Translations under genes and position numbers: made by a program
Notes under the pieces: model-generated
What the model saw: only the letters and a program-made list of their open reading frames with translations
Told to the model about the DNA's origin: nothing
Databases searched by the model: none
From: [Phialemoniopsis] sp. UDSM-2020
Taxonomy: Eukaryota > Ascomycota > Sordariomycetes > Thyridiales > Thyridiaceae
Reading direction: 5' to 3'
DNA: 64,000 nt
Assembly: GCA_018873225.1 (NCBI GenBank)
Contig: JAEILZ010000002.1
Coordinates: forward strand, 1,922,001-1,986,000
Shown here: positions 1 through 12,800 of the stretch, piece by piece
Numbering within the stretch: position 1 is the first letter of the stretch
How the letters are laid out: the number at the start of each line of letters is the position of its first letter

Positions 1-141
1 CTTACGATGTCGAACAGACGTCTATCCGCCCGATCTCTTCTGCATAATACAGGAGAACAAGTCCTTAGCAAGCCTCCCTCCCTTCACTAGGTACGCATCG
101 CGCCAACCTTGTCATGCCTCCCAACACCTGCACGGAACGTG

Positions 142-577
142 TTATTGGTTCACACCATCGACCTTGCCACCCACAGTTCCCTCCATAGACGGCCCGTCGC
201 TGCCACCAGCGCTGGCCTTATTCCGCTGCCACTCCTCGGGGGTCTGGCACTTTGCGCTCCAGGCGTGTATCCGCGCGATCTCGTCCTTGAGGGCGGCGTT
301 GACGAGGCGGTGCCGCTTGAGCGAGTTCTTGCCGGTGAACTCGGGGGAGACGATGAGGGTGGTGAAGGATTGGCCGCAGCCGCCTGTGCGTCGCAAAAGA
401 TACTTAGTTAGGTTTTGCCCGTCGTGCTGTGCGCACATTGAATGATCGCTGGGATCGCATGATGTAGGAAATGGGAAGTCACGTACCGGACATGTCTGTG
501 ACCTCGACGTGCACTGCCTTGAGGCGCTCCTCAATGGCGGCCTTGATTGAGGCCTCTGTGATGTCTGTCGCTTCCAT
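142..577 (-). CDS. BolA-like protein (BOLA2/Fra2 type)
   Basis: Two exons on the minus strand, 577-487 and 383-142, joined in phase (110 residues). The intron has a GTACGT donor and a CAG acceptor. The junction rebuilds DMSGGCGQSF, the family hallmark with its conserved Cys. It is followed by LIVSPEFTGKNSLKRHRLVN, which carries the invariant His, and then HAWSAKCQTPEEW. Length and domain match cytosolic BolA2/Fra2, which pairs with monothiol glutaredoxins through a shared [2Fe-2S] cluster and relays iron status to iron-responsive transcription factors in yeast. There is no mitochondrial presequence, which argues against the BolA1/BolA3 type. The last ~15 residues are Gly/Ser-rich and not conserved. 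The gene is divergent from the NIF3 gene. Role is inferred from the family; identity as BolA is firm. Confidence 0.93.
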
Positions 578-1042
578 TGCGCTGGAGAGACCTGGTGTTC
601 TGAATCGCGGCGGAGGGGTGGTGTGAGGGAAGCGGGAGGTCTGGTGTGAAAGGGTGGGAAAGATGATCAGATAAGATCAAAAAACTCTCCCGTTCCTCGT
701 CGAACCACGGGACCGGTATCTGTGATTCGGCGTCGCGTGTTGCTGAGAGATGCAACTGGTCCGTTTGGTGTTCTGCAGCAAAAAGTACCCCACGTTCTGA
801 AAGAATACCCCTGCTTTTTGTCAGCATCCGAGAAGAAGCGGGCGCATCGATTGCGACGTCATTTTTTGCGGGCGCTGGGATCAACTGTAGGGTTCAGAGT
901 TTCAGTGGGTCCCGAGCTTGTGACAACGGCGGTGGTGCTGGTCGTTTTTAGCTTCAGTGAGCTTCACGTCTGATCCTCAAAATCGTAGAACAAGACAAGC
1001 ATCAACTACCAGCCTCTTATCTCTCTCTCCAACCAGGGCTCA
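578..1042. promoter_or_regulatory. shared divergent promoter, BolA-like / NIF3
   Basis: A 465 bp gap between the start codons of the two divergent genes. It must hold both 5' UTRs and promoters. I see CT-rich stretches but no motif I would name. Confidence 0.5.
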
Positions 1043-2246
1043 ATGACCCCGATGAAGCTTGGTATTCAATTAATCATCTGTCGATCTATCATACCTCGAA
1101 CTTTGTACAATTCTTCTGCTTCTGCAGCTGCGCAATTGCGGTTACAGCCTCGTGTAGTATCTCATTTGAGCCTGCACTCTCGTCTACCTCCACCAACCGG
1201 CCGGCTCTTTTCCACGACCAGCAAGATGGTGGATATCCAGAGCTCATCCTTCACTCAGCATGTGGTCAATGCTATGAGATCACTGTGAGTTCTGACGACT
1301 CTCGCTTGTATCAAGCTCAAAGCTAATTCAAACTCTAAAGATACCCCGAGGAGCTTGCAGACCGAGCCTGGGACAACGTCGGCCTCCTCCTCGAGAACTC
1401 AGAGCAGGCCTCTAAGACCGCATGCACCGTCCTTCTAACCAATGATCTCACCCCCGAGGTTGCAGAGGAGTCCATCGCAAAGGGCGCCTCCGTGATCGTC
1501 ACCTACCGTAAGCAACTCATCACAACCACAGGATCCTCCCACTGATTGTGTGATCAGACCCCTTCATCTTCCGCGGGCTCAAGTCCGTCACCCTGCGCGA
1601 CCCGCAGCAAAAGATCCTCATCCGACTCGCCCAGGCCAACGTGGCCGTCTACAGCCCGCACACCGCCCTCGACGCCGCAAAGGGCGGCATCAACGACTGG
1701 CTCGCCGACATGGTCGTCAAGCCCAGCGATGGCAGCGCAGCCTCCGCGACCGAGGCCGACCGCACCGTCGTTCAGCCCATTGCCCAGCCGTTGCCGGGCT
1801 TCGAGGGCACCGGATACGGCCGGTTCGTGCGCTTCGGCAAGGCCGTGCCTTTTGGGTCCGTGGTGCGCGCCGTGGCGGCCGGCGTGGGCGGCATGAAGCA
1901 TGTCATGGTGGCCGCCCCGCGGAGGCAGGGAGGTGCCAAGGCGAGCGCGGATGAGGTGTCGTCTATTGCGGTGTGCGCCGGTTCTGGGTGGGATATCCTC
2001 AAGGATTGCGACACGGACGTTTTCATTACGGGGGAGACGAGCCACCACAATGCGTTGCGGGCGGTGATGCTCGGCAAGCGCGTTATTATGGTGTTCCACA
2101 GCAATTCTGAGCGGTTGTTCCTGAAGCAGCGGCTGCAGGGCCAGCTGCAGGAGCATCTGCGTGGCAAGGGCGTCGAGTGCAGCGTGCTTGTGTCTGAGGC
2201 GGATGCGGATCCGTTCGAGATTTGGGATGTGAATGACATGCCTTGA
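1043..2246 (+). CDS. NIF3 family protein (NGG1-interacting factor 3-like)
   Basis: Three exons, 1043-1284, 1341-1507 and 1558-2246, all in phase, giving 365 residues. Donors are GTGAGT and GTAAGC; acceptors end in AAAG and TCAG. The NIF3 fold is clear: YPEELADRAWDNVGLLLE, LTNDLTPEVAEESIAKGASVI ending in VTYHPFIFRG, then AVYSPHTALDAAKGGINDWLA, and GETSHHNALRAV near the C terminus, which carries the His residues that bind the di-metal site in this superfamily. The first ~60 residues are basic and Ser/Arg/Leu-rich with RLFSTTSK just before MVDIQ, so either a mitochondrial presequence is present or translation starts at the Met codon of MVDIQ (1226). The biochemical role of eukaryotic NIF3 is not settled. 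Family assignment is firm; location is inferred. Confidence 0.93.
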
Positions 2247-2406
2247 TTGTTGAGGGTGGTATATGCGATCGTTAAAGGATCATGGCGGGGAGTTTGGAGA
2301 AGAAAACAGGTCAATGATGCATTTGAGATTCTTATGAATGAAAATCCAGGCTTTCATTTCGTTCGTCAAAGTCTATGTACGTATGCCTCGGCTGCGTCAA
2401 GATATG

Positions 2407-3368
2407 TCAGCTCGTGGCGACACTCTCCCCCTTCAACGCTGCGTCTCCTTCCCTCAGGCAGACCTCCACGTCCTCCCCGCCAAGACCTTTCTCCTTCCAC
2501 GTCTCTAGAAGCTTCCGCGGCATCTCCCACGCTTCTCGTGCCTCGTCTTCTCGTCCCTCCTTCATGAGCCGTCGTATCCTCTCGGGTGCGCCGAGCACAT
2601 GCACCGCTAGTTCCCGTGTCCTCTTGCGCCGCGCTGCGGTCTCGTCGTCCGGCGGCGGCACCGCCTTGCGCAGCTCTTCCCTGATGGACGATGCTTGGCT
2701 GTAGATCTGAGCTATCGCCGGGTCAAGCGTCGACGCCATGGGGTTTAGGGGGTCCATGTTCTCCCTCATCTGTTCCAGGGCGGCTGATGTTAGTATCTAT
2801 TTCGCCGTAAAAGGGGAACTAGGAATAACAAGGTTCTTCTCGGTCTTACCTTCTTGATCGTTTCCGTCGCCGTGATCAACTTGCTGTAATTATCGTACAC
2901 GAGCGCCTTCTTCTCCGCATCCAGCGCCCGTATCTCACCCAGCACCCTCGCGTACCGCCGCAGCAGCTCCTCCAGCCCGCAGCCTTCGAGCGCCCTCTTC
3001 ACGAACGCATCGGCATCAAAGTCTGGGCGGTCCATCTCGGACGTCGAGGTCAGACTCGCAGAGGGTGGGCCCGCGTCGCCGTAGCTGATGCCTAGCGGGT
3101 CCTCCGTGATCTCGACGGTCGGCGTCTCGGCGTTGGCCGCCTTCTTTAGGTTGTAATACTCGCGTAGGGCGGCGCGATTGCGGCGCTGCTGGCCCGGGGC
3201 CGGGGCGGAAGAGGAGGACGACGCATTGTTGGGGTTGGGCGAGCCGCGGGGCGTGTCGAGGCTGGGCCTGGTGGAGGACGTGGGTGTTGTGAGGATGTTT
3301 TGCGAGGAGGGGACGCGGCGTGGGTGTCCGGCCACCGAGGGTTCGCGCGGTGAGGCGATCGTGGACAT
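2407..3368 (-). CDS. VPS51: Vacuolar protein sorting-associated protein 51 (GARP subunit)
   Basis: Two exons, 3368-2850 and 2769-2407, phase 0, 293 residues. The intron has GTAAGA at its donor and a CTAAC branch site. I placed the acceptor at AACAG so that the join reads IKK-MRENMDPLNPM, a strongly conserved Vps51 motif; an upstream AG would run into a stop. Residues 1-110 are low-complexity Ser/Pro/Arg, then the VPS51/EXO84/COG1 N-terminal helical region follows (DADAFVKRALEGCGLEELLRRYARVLGEI, KALVYDNYSKLITATETIKK). GARP tethers endosome-derived vesicles at the trans-Golgi. The start is the Met of MSTIASPR; the frame runs further up but that part is poorly conserved. It is divergent from RMI1. 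Confidence 0.9.
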
Positions 3369-3906
3369 CGTGATGGGTTGGAGGAGGATGCCGTCCCCTC
3401 TTGTGATGGTCGAACGCTTAGTCGGTGCTAGGCTCTCCTTTCCCCTCCTTCGGGAATGCAACGATGGAAATATACTGGGATACTGGCACTTGATTGACAC
3501 TAACGCAGAGCTGACCTGGCGGGGGCAGGAGAAGTGAAGGAGGTCAAGAGCATGAAGCTGTCATCTCGATTGGAGCTGAATGTTGGAAGACAACCAGACG
3601 AGATGACATGTGGTTGGAAGCTAATGCAGCACCGACCTTTGAGGCTGCAGCGCTAACTGGACAGCACCCCCGCTAGCGGGCCGGTTCCCAAGTTCCGGGG
3701 TTGTCTCAGTGGGCCATCCAGCCTTCAGGAGCACCCGGTACCTGAAAATCCATACCATACTCTGGGCTGCATATCGACGGAACCACAACACCATATTAGA
3801 AGCTTGATTACCACCATTCATGTACTCTCAATAACACACCCTAGTGGGAGCTGCTGAAGCCGATTATCTTCACTTCTCACATATCCTCCCACTCATCACA
3901 CAAAAG
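3369..3906. promoter_or_regulatory. shared divergent promoter, VPS51 / RMI1
   Basis: A 538 bp gap between the two start codons. No recognisable gene or distinctive motif. Translation of RMI1 could in principle start earlier only at a GTG at 3844, which I did not use. Confidence 0.5.
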
Positions 3907-4698
3907 ATGGACCTCCCCTCCCAGATCCGCACAGCCCTGACAACAACCCACTCCCTCCCTCCCCCCTCCACCCCCTGGCTGCAGTCCATCCTCTCCTCCC
4001 AGCGCCAGCCGCCCCCTCCCCTGCCCACCCTCGTCGCCACCTGCAAGGCCCGCCTCCTGGCCGCAGACCTCACGACGCCAGGCTTGCTTGACCCTGGTGC
4101 CGGCGTCTCGGCCCTGCCCGCCAACGTCCTGGGCGCCGCCGCCGCAAACGTCGCCGAGGCGCGCCTCCCGCGCGACGTCGTCGTGCAGGTCCTCGATGTG
4201 GAGAACCTGAGCCGCAGCCGCTGGGACCAGGTCGAGGAGCTCGAGGCCATCGAGCGCGGCGAGCAGACTCGCGGGCGCGAGGTTGTGCGCCTGCCGCCCT
4301 CGGGCAGCGCCGAGGATGATGACGAGGACGGCTCCCAGGCGGCTGCTGCTCCGCCCGAGGCCAGACCAAACCCTCAGCAGCAGCAGCGCGGCTCATCTAC
4401 CGCAGGCGCGGCCAAGACCGCGGGCAAGAATGCAACGCACAAGGTCGTGCTCCAGGACTGCAAGGGGCAAAAGGTGTTTGGGCTGGAGCTCAAGCGCATA
4501 CCCCGGTTTGGCATCGGCGAGACGGTCATTGGGGAGAAGATCGTGCTCAAGGCCGGCACCGTGGTGGCCAGGGGCATGATGCTGCTTGAGCCCACTACCT
4601 GCAAGCTTCTAGGTGGCAAAGTGGAGGCATGGCAGAAGAGCTGGGTCGAAGGACGGCTCGCGCGGCTGCGTGAAGCTGTCGGCGCGGATCGTCGGTGA
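3907..4698 (+). CDS. RMI1: RecQ-mediated genome instability protein 1
   Basis: Single exon, 263 residues. The N-terminal three-helix part (MDLPSQIRTALTTTHSLPPP, then STPWLQSILSSQRQPPPPLPTL) and the OB-fold that follows (PRDVVVQVLDVENLSRSRWDQVEELEAIERGEQTRGREVVRL, then KVVLQDCKGQKVFGLELKRI, IGEKIVLKAGTVVARGMMLLEPTTCKLLGGKVEAW) match RMI1_N. An acidic, Gln-rich insert at about 135-175 splits the OB-fold and is typical of fungal members. RMI1 works with the RecQ helicase and topoisomerase III to dissolve double Holliday junctions in the nucleus. The start is the first ATG of the frame. It is convergent with SKI3, with 216 bp between stops. Size fits short fungal Rmi1. Confidence 0.92.
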   Translation: MDLPSQIRTALTTTHSLPPPSTPWLQSILSSQRQPPPPLPTLVATCKARLLAADLTTPGLLDPGAGVSALPANVLGAAAANVAEARLPRDVVVQVLDVENLSRSRWDQVEELEAIERGEQTRGREVVRLPPSGSAEDDDEDGSQAAAAPPEARPNPQQQQRGSSTAGAAKTAGKNATHKVVLQDCKGQKVFGLELKRIPRFGIGETVIGEKIVLKAGTVVARGMMLLEPTTCKLLGGKVEAWQKSWVEGRLARLREAVGADRR

Positions 4699-4914
4699 TA
4701 TAGCAATTTGTACTGAACTGAGCATGGTCGATCACGGTATGGCGTTAATGTTTGGGACATGGACTCGTGGGAAATAGCATCAATGATACCCATTTGCATT
4801 ATTACATTCAATTCTTCCTTTTGTCTAATTCGATTCACATGTATCGTAACAGTGACACACCTGAACGAGATATTTGCACACATAACCTGTTCATAACCAG
4901 TTCATAGCTGGATC

Positions 4915-7900
4915 CTAATGTCCAGAAACGGCATCTCCCATCGTCTCCCATCCCGCCGACAACCAGGGCGCGATCATAAGCGCTCTCTGCGCATCCGCCG
5001 CCTTCCTCGTACCAGCATGTGCAGTGGCCAGTTCCTCGGCGCCCAACTCTCCCCGAGGTGGAATGCCCTTCAACGCGACTCTCAATGCCATGTCGGACGG
5101 GTAGTCCGTGTCGTCGCTAATATCGGCAAGGTTCGACCAGCCATGTGGCAGGTTAGGGTGCAGCATGATGTCGGTCTGGGCCTGAGTGAGAACGTCGACA
5201 CCAACCGCATCGGCATCCTTGGAGAGCGCGGCGATGGCCTGGAGGACGTCGCCGACCTGTGACTGCTCTACGGCCGTAATCTTATCACTCGTCCGCATAG
5301 CCAAGAGCTCAGCGACGACAGCCTCGAGGCTCTCGCTGTCGTCGTCAAGGAGCGCAACGATGCCCAGCAGGATCACAGACTGTACATGGTCTGGTTGCTG
5401 TTCGATGACCTCAAACAGCAAGTTTCGCGCCTTCTCTCTCGCTTTCTCCGTGCCAGTGGCCCAGAGAACCTGGGCAAGAACGCATACTGCATCCGGGTTG
5501 TGATTCGATTCCTCAAGGGCGGTCTCAAAGTATGTGACCGCTTCATTCACGTCTTTCTCGTAATAGTGCGCCAGGCCAACTGTCAGATGTGCCGATAATC
5601 TGGCCTTGATCCGCTCCTCCGCTGACAATTCGCTGTCTGATTCGACGCCACTGAGTTCCAGCGCCGTTTCGCCACACTCAACAGCCTTGTCATAGACTCC
5701 TGATGCCAAGTACGCCCGTGCCAGATCTGTCTTGGCAAGGGCGAAACGCTTGAGTGATTCGGGCGACTCGGAGACCTCGTAGTCAGCCTCGAGCTTTGCG
5801 CACAGCTGCTCCAGGACCTTGACAGAGTCGGCAGATGATTCAATCCGTTCCTGAAACATGGAGAGCAGGTGGCCGTATTCCAGATCCTGTGGTTTCAATG
5901 CCTGGATCTGCGTTAAAGCAAACAGAGGCTGCAATAGGGACATAATGCGCAGATCAGGGGGTGCAGTCATGATGTGGTCAAAGACAGCCACAGCGAACTG
6001 CTGCCTTGACACCAGAGACGACGACTCAGATATCTCCATGGCGTGCGTGAAGAGCGCACGAGCTTCCTTGATGTCGCCTAGCAGCAGGGCAACGAAGCCT
6101 TGCCCGACCCAGGCATGGGCGTAGTCGTGATCGTTCGACTGAGCCCTCGAAAAGACCTCGTTGGCGAACTGCACATCGTTCTGCAGGAGTGCCAGCGTCC
6201 CAAGGTTCGTCCAAGCATGCGCGCTTCTCTCGTTCAAGAACAAACTGCGAACAAAAGCATGCTGGGAGACGGACGGGTTCAACTCGCTCGTAGCGACGCC
6301 GAGGGCATTCCAGAATTCAGGGTTGCCAGCCTCAAGCTCGATGGCCCGCTTGAAGCAGCGGATGGCGGCCTTCTGATACCGACTTGCCTTCTTTCGTAGA
6401 CTCTCAGGCAGGCACAGATGTGCGCGGTGCTCTGCCCAACCCAGGTTGTAGTGCGCTACCGCTTGCGCATGGATGTCCTGGGCCGAGACGTGGATAGCTC
6501 TCTTGTGAGCAAGGAGTGTCGCGTGGATGCAGCGGGTCAGCTCAACTCCGACCTTTTCATCATCTGAGAACAATCCTTTGGCAAGTATAACTTCTGGGCC
6601 CACGTGGTCGATGTCCTTCAACATCTCGTAGTCTGCTGGCTCAAGAGTGCTAAAGAGCTTTTGTGCTGCTTCGAGGGGAAAGTCTGCCGTGTGGCCCTGT
6701 ACGCTGGAGAAGATGGAACAGGAATCGGCGACGGCTTTCCAAAAGTTGAAGGTGTTGGAGATAGCCTCGGGAGCTGTATTGGCAAAGGTCAAGGTGTCAA
6801 CCGCCATTTTGACCGCCTTTCCGTACTGCCCCTTTTCTATGCAGTCCAGCGCGTTATCGACGAGGGTCTGCATAAGCGCAATGGCAACCCCTTCCTCCTC
6901 TGCCCGACCAGCGATGACCTCCTGGTACAGCGCGATCGATGCATCGAAGTCTGCAAGTTCACGCTTGATATTAGCGAGCATGAACTTTGTGAACCACGTG
7001 TCGCCTAGTCTCTCGGCTCCTCCCGACTCCTCTAGGCTCTGTGCCTGTTGTATGGCCTTTGTGGCAGCAACATGACGACCCGAGCTATGATAACTCTCGC
7101 CAAGTCCCACCCATGAATGATAGTCGTTTGGCGCAATCCTAAGTGCAGCCTGAAACGATATGATGGCCTTCGGAAAGTCTTGCTTGTTGAGCTGCGCCAC
7201 GCCAAGGGCGGCTAAGGGCCAGCTGATGCCTTTCCTCTTGGAACCCGGCGGAGGTCGCACTTTGCCAGAGTCGACAACTCGTTGCGCGACCAGCTCAACC
7301 CGATCCCAGTCGCCATCATCTGCAAATGATCGCGCTAGTCTCTCTGCCGATTCGACTTCCGACGAAGATAGCTCCACAGCTTTGAGGAAACAAGCCCTTG
7401 CACGCTTCTTGTCGTTGCTATAGTCGGCATAGAATATACCTAGACTTGTGTAGGTAGGTGCGTAGCTCAGGTTGATCCGCAATGCAGCCATAAAATGGGC
7501 ATATGCTCCCTTGCGGTCCTTTCTTGCCGTCCTGGATGTGTCCAAGTTCCAGATACAAACTCCGAGCCTGTAGTGAGTCTGCGCGAGGAGCTCTTTGGAG
7601 GAGCCTTTCTTGTCCTCGAGTAGAGAGATTGCATGTTCCAGCCCGGCTTTAGCAGTCGAGTAGTCGCCACTGAGTGCCTTAACCCAGGCAGCCTCGGCCA
7701 TGACACGGATACTGTCTGGGGCTCGTTGCAGAGCCCGTTCGAGAAAGTCTATGGCTTCATCATACTCTTCCTCCTCTTTGTAGATCAATCCGACACCGAT
7801 CATGGCTGGTGTGGAAGCTGGGTCGTGCTCAAGGACGAGGTCAAAGAGCTTCTTGGCTTCCTGATGATTCCTTGGCGACTGGTAGAACACCAGAGCAGTT

Positions 7901-9239
7901 CCGAGATGCAGCAAATATGCGTCTTCGGTGTTCTGAAGAGGCAAGCCACTCTTGAGCCTCTGGTCTTTCACGTGGCTTTGCGCTTTGCGCATCAGTTCCA
8001 CATTGCTCTCGTACTCTTCCAAAAATTCGTAGTACTCGCCCATCATTCGGTAGGCCAAGAGGGAATTGGCGCCGCTGATGCCCTCAGTCATGATGAAGAG
8101 ACGCTCCTCGTCGGTCGGTGGTATGAAGGTCGATGGCACTCCTCCGTCCTCGTCATCTTCGCTCTCATCCTCGGTACCATTCTGTGGTGCGGCAGCCGCA
8201 TCTTTGGATTCAAGAACCTGCTTCGGAAATGGTGAAATGTCGCTCGAGAGGTACCCGGTCAGGACACGGCACAAGTCGCTGTCAGGGAAGAATGTGCAAT
8301 AGTCAGCCAAGACAGTAGCATCCCAGTCCTTGACCTCCTTGTGGTCTTGCCAATCGATCGTGATGTCCCAAGCGAGCTTGAATGGATGCTTGATGATTAC
8401 CATATCGTTGGCAAGTTTGATGACAGTCTTGAGCTCCTCACTCTTCTCTTTCCCTTGAAATACCAGAAGACGTTCGTAGCAGTACTGTATCAACTTCTCT
8501 TCGTAGTTCCGTCGCACCTCATCATCGGTAGTCCAGTCAATCAACTGGCGGTATATATGTCCGAGCTTACTGCCCGTATAGACCTCTCGTTTGACGTCCA
8601 GTGTCACCTGACTAAGTCTTGCGCCAATCCTTGTCCTGCGTTCGCCGATGAGAGTGTTGATGAGCTTCTTGTCCTCGGTCTCAACGATCTGAGCCATGGT
8701 GTCGTAGGTCTTCGAGGGGTGAGGAACACGACCTTCGAGTGCCGGGTAGATGGGGCTCCCTGGAAGAATGACTTCCAGTGCAGCAACATATTGCAGTCGA
8801 TCTCCTTTGGCTCTCACAAAGTCGATAAACTTGTCAACCAAGTCCTGGCATTTGAACATCTCATCCGCATCGCGGTAAATCTCAGCCAACTTGACAACTG
8901 CCGATTGGTACTCGGGCAGCTTCTTTGTGGCTTGCCGCTCGTAGACTTTGATGAGACCCTGCCATGCTTGACCCTCCGCAGGGCGCAGCCTTGTCGCTGC
9001 CAGGTAGATTTTCTCAGCCTCATCAGCTTGGTTCTTCTTGTCCAGTGCAAATGCGAGGAGAATGTGACTAGATCTAGGTTAGTTCATGTAGAGTACTACA
9101 TACAACAAACAAGCACTTACGCTTGATAGTTCTTGGGCTCTTTTTGTAGAATGGGTTCGGCTTGCTGGATGGCCTCATCAAATTTCTGCTGTTTGACGGC
9201 CTCAGCAACGGCCTTGAGCTGGGCCTTGACGCTCGACAT
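4915..9239 (-). CDS. SKI3: Superkiller protein 3 (TPR subunit of the Ski complex)
   Basis: Two exons, 9239-9121 and 9067-4915, giving 1423 residues. The 53 nt intron has GTAAGT and CTAG-type ends, and the join reads NYQA-HILLAFALDKKNQAD. The N terminus MSSVKAQLKAVAEAVKQQKF and length fit Ski3 (TTC37). TPR pairs run through the whole chain, for example around 440-500 (HQEAKKLFDLVLEHDP, EYDEAIDFLERALQRAPDS) and 660-720 (FPKAIISFQAALRIAPNDYHSWVGLGESY). An acidic insert (NGTEDESEDDEDGG) lies near residue 340. Ski3 scaffolds Ski2 helicase and Ski8 and feeds mRNA to the cytoplasmic exosome for 3'-5' decay. The Leu codon at 8889 is internal, not a start. Divergent from UTP22. Confidence 0.93.
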
Positions 9240-9818
9240 GCTGGGCGGTGTTGCTGATCACTGCATGCGAGTTGGCCTGTGAGGTATGAGCGGAGAGATG
9301 GGTGAGCTTGAAATGGGCGCTTTAAGCCATGAAAGAATGGCCAAGTATCCGTCGCCTTGCTGTGCGCGATAGATCAAATATTGTGTTGAAGGAATCAAGT
9401 GACAGGCTGTTGAGAAAGGAAACCTGGCATTGACCATATGGCACTTTCAGTCAGTCAGTGAAAGTAAGTGCACAGCTGGTTTCCATGGTTCAATGATGCT
9501 GAGCCCCACCAAAGAGTGCTTGAGTGAGAGCTGTAGCGCGGCATTGGATCCGTGGATTCAGGCACCTTGGCAGACCCAAATACGCCAAACGTCAGCGTCC
9601 AACCCCACTAAAGTTCTTATCGGTCCCGCCGGAATGGATGATCTATTGACCCAGCTCTTATCGCAAGGACCCTTGTCCAGAATTTTTGTCGATAAGACAA
9701 AAAGTTCATGGAATGGATTTGAAGTGCTACCAGTGGCATTGATTCAAGTCGCAAACAGATTTCGCTTCATATATCGGACCTACTTGCCGCGCAATAAGTA
9801 CGGTGACGATTGCCCGGT
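9240..9818. promoter_or_regulatory. shared divergent promoter, SKI3 / UTP22
   Basis: A 579 bp gap between start codons. An open frame of 183 codons overlaps its 3' part and the UTP22 start in another frame, and I treat it as chance. No distinctive motif named. Confidence 0.5.
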
Positions 9819-12800
9819 ATGGAGGAAACGTCGCCCAAGAGAAGGAAGCTTGAGCACTCCTCCAGCACATCCCAGACATATGATGCAGCGGCGTCTGCTG
9901 GGCTTTATCGTCCCAGCACCTTCATCTTGGAGACAGAGGAATTGCTCAAGGAGATCCGAGTCGATTACGATCGAGCCTTGAGCGGGGTTGATGGTTTGCT
10001 ACATGACCTAAAGAATGCCATCGAAAGCAACATCGAAAGTCATGGGCCTGTTCCGGTATGCATATGCCCAACACTGACTGAACACACTTTGCCGAAGACG
10101 TTGGCTGACCAGACCAATTTGTAGATCGGCGAAGCCACCGCCAAGTTCGAAAAGACACACAAGGTCACCATTCCCTACCCTGAACCGAAACCAGCGAAAG
10201 ATGCACCTTACAAACTGCTGAGCGAAAAGCCATCTCAATTCAATGTTGTTGGAAGCTATGTCTCCAAGACCATGGTCAAGTCCCACCAAGGCTTGTGTGT
10301 CGACATGATCGTGGAGATGCCCAAAGAGTTGTTTCAAGAGAAGGACTACCTCAACATGAGGTACTTTTACAAAAGGGCATACTTCCTGGCGAATATTGCA
10401 GTGGCTGCCAAGGGGCTGACACAGCCTGCAAAGCTGTCGTTCGACCTGTTAGGCGAAAATCCTCTTCTCCCAGTATTACGCCTCGAGACCAGTGCTCCGA
10501 CCAAGAAGAGCAAGAAGACGACGGAAGATAGCAGTGCTTCAAAAGCAAAGCCCGGGCCCACGTATAGTGTGCGCGTCATTCCGTTTTTGCCAGACAGTGT
10601 CTTCGGAAAGTCCAAGTTATCGGCGTCCAACAACTGCCTGCGACAGGCCTCAAATGAGGACGAGAAGACCGCGCAGACCCCAACACCATTCTACAACTCG
10701 ACCTTGAAGGCCGACAGCAGTTATCTCGCGTACCTCCGCCTCATACGAACTGCCGAGAAGTCATGCGCCGCTTTCAAGGATGTTTCTCTACTCGGGCGGA
10801 CGTTCCTTCAGCAGAGGGGCTTCGGTGGATCAGTTTCTGAAGGAGGTTTCGGCAATTTTGAGTGGACAGTCCTGGTTGCCCTTCTTCTGCAGAGCGGTAA
10901 CAAAAAAGGAGCTCTCTCGCCTTCTCTAAGTAGTACGCAGTTGTTCAAGGCCACGATCCAGTTTCTCGCGACCACAGATCCTTCCAAAAAGCCGTGTGTC
11001 CTCGGCTCGTTGCCCGAAGGAGCCGACAGTGTTCGCGAACTTGGGCCTGTCATCTATGATGCCCAGCGAAGCCTTAACATCGCCTATAAAATGAGCCCAT
11101 GGTCCGCCACAACCCTGCGACAACATGCCAAATGGACCCTGGACCTGCTTAGCAATACAGGGGTCGACCAGTTTAGCCCAACCTTTATCGTCAAGGCTGA
11201 CACCCCTTTGCAAAGCTTTGATCAGCTGTTCGAGATCAAGCTACCAAAATCCGTCAGCTCGGCAGCTGTTGTTGATCGTCGGGGACATACTTGGAATGTG
11301 GCGGACAGGGTGTTCAGGATTTTGAAAAGGGCTCTCGGGGACAGGGTGAAGTTGGTAGATGTGCAATTGCCAACCAAGGACGGATGGTCTTTGGACAAGA
11401 AATTGCCGTCGGACAGCACTTCCACCCTCTCCGTCGGGCTGCTCTATGATCCAGGAAACGTGTCCCGGCAAGTAGACCATGGTCCTTCTGTCGAGGAGAA
11501 GAAGGAGGCGAAGAAGTTTAGACAGTTCTGGGGAGACAGAGCAGAGCTGAGAAAGTTCAAGGATGGTAGCATTCTCGAGACTTTGATCTGGCAGGGAACC
11601 ACTCCTGCCGAGCTTTGCGAAGAAATCATCCGATATATCATGGGCATCCATCTGCGACTCGATGATGACGATCTCGAGTTTTTCGGCGGAGATTTTGCGG
11701 GCCTGGTGCCCCTGAAACAGACAGATGCTGCCCTCTTCACGGGTGCACGGGAAGCTTTCAGCCAGGTCGAGCAGGATATTCGGGCCCTTGAGGATCTCCC
11801 GCTGCATGTACGGCAACTGGCACCGATCGCGCCTGAACTCAGGTCGGCATCAGTGAAGCCTCCGGTCTTGGGCTCCGCCAAAGCAGCACTGTCTCCTATG
11901 GACATTGTCATATTCTTCGAGGCGTCGGGGAAGTGGCCGGATAACCTTGTAGCCATCCAGAGGGCCAAGATTGCATTCTTGCTCAAGATTGGCGAGTCTC
12001 TCGAGGAAGCTCGCCCCGGCGTTGGCACCCACATCGGCATGGAGGATATTCAGTCAGATATCCAAAACCTGGCTTTCCTCGATATCATATACCCCGAGGG
12101 TGCAGCATTTCGCCTCCGCATCCACAGTGATTTGGAAGAGTCTCTTCTCGAGAGACGAACAAAGGACAAGACTCTAGAGCAGAATGTCCGTACGGAAGCG
12201 GCTCACCTCTTGGGGACATTCAAACGCCTCTACTCCACCCTCCCTCTTCACAACCAAATGATTTCCACCGCCGCCACGCGCTACCCTGCACTCTCCCCTA
12301 CAATCAGGCTCGTCAAGTCCTGGTTCAACTCGCACAAGCTCTCCCACCACTTCAACGAGGACCTCATTGAGCTGGCCGTGCTGCGCGTCTTCGTCGAGCC
12401 CTACCCCTGGCAGGCGCCCTCCAGCGCGGCCACAGGCTTCCTCCGCACTCTCCTCTTCCTCTCCCGCTGGGACTGGCGCACGGAACCACTCGTCGTGGAC
12501 GCCTCTGCAGGGATCGACGACTTCTCTCCCGCCGACCGCGCCGCCGCCGCCACGCGCCTCGAGGCCTGGCGCAAGATCGACCCCAACATGCACCACACGG
12601 TGCTCTTCGCCGCGACGCCGCACGACGCCTCCGGCACGGCCTACACCACCCGCGACGGGCAGCCCACCCCGTCCCGCGTCGCCGCCACGCGCATGACCAC
12701 GCTCGCCCGCTCCGCCTGCCGCCTCGTCAAAGATTCTGGCCCCAGCGCACTGGATCCCCGCCAGCTGTGCCAGCCGTCCCTGCGCGACTACGACGTCCTG

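Noticed and set aside
3844..3906. Upstream GTG start for RMI1
   Set aside because: Nuclear fungal genes start at ATG; the 21 added residues are not conserved-looking.
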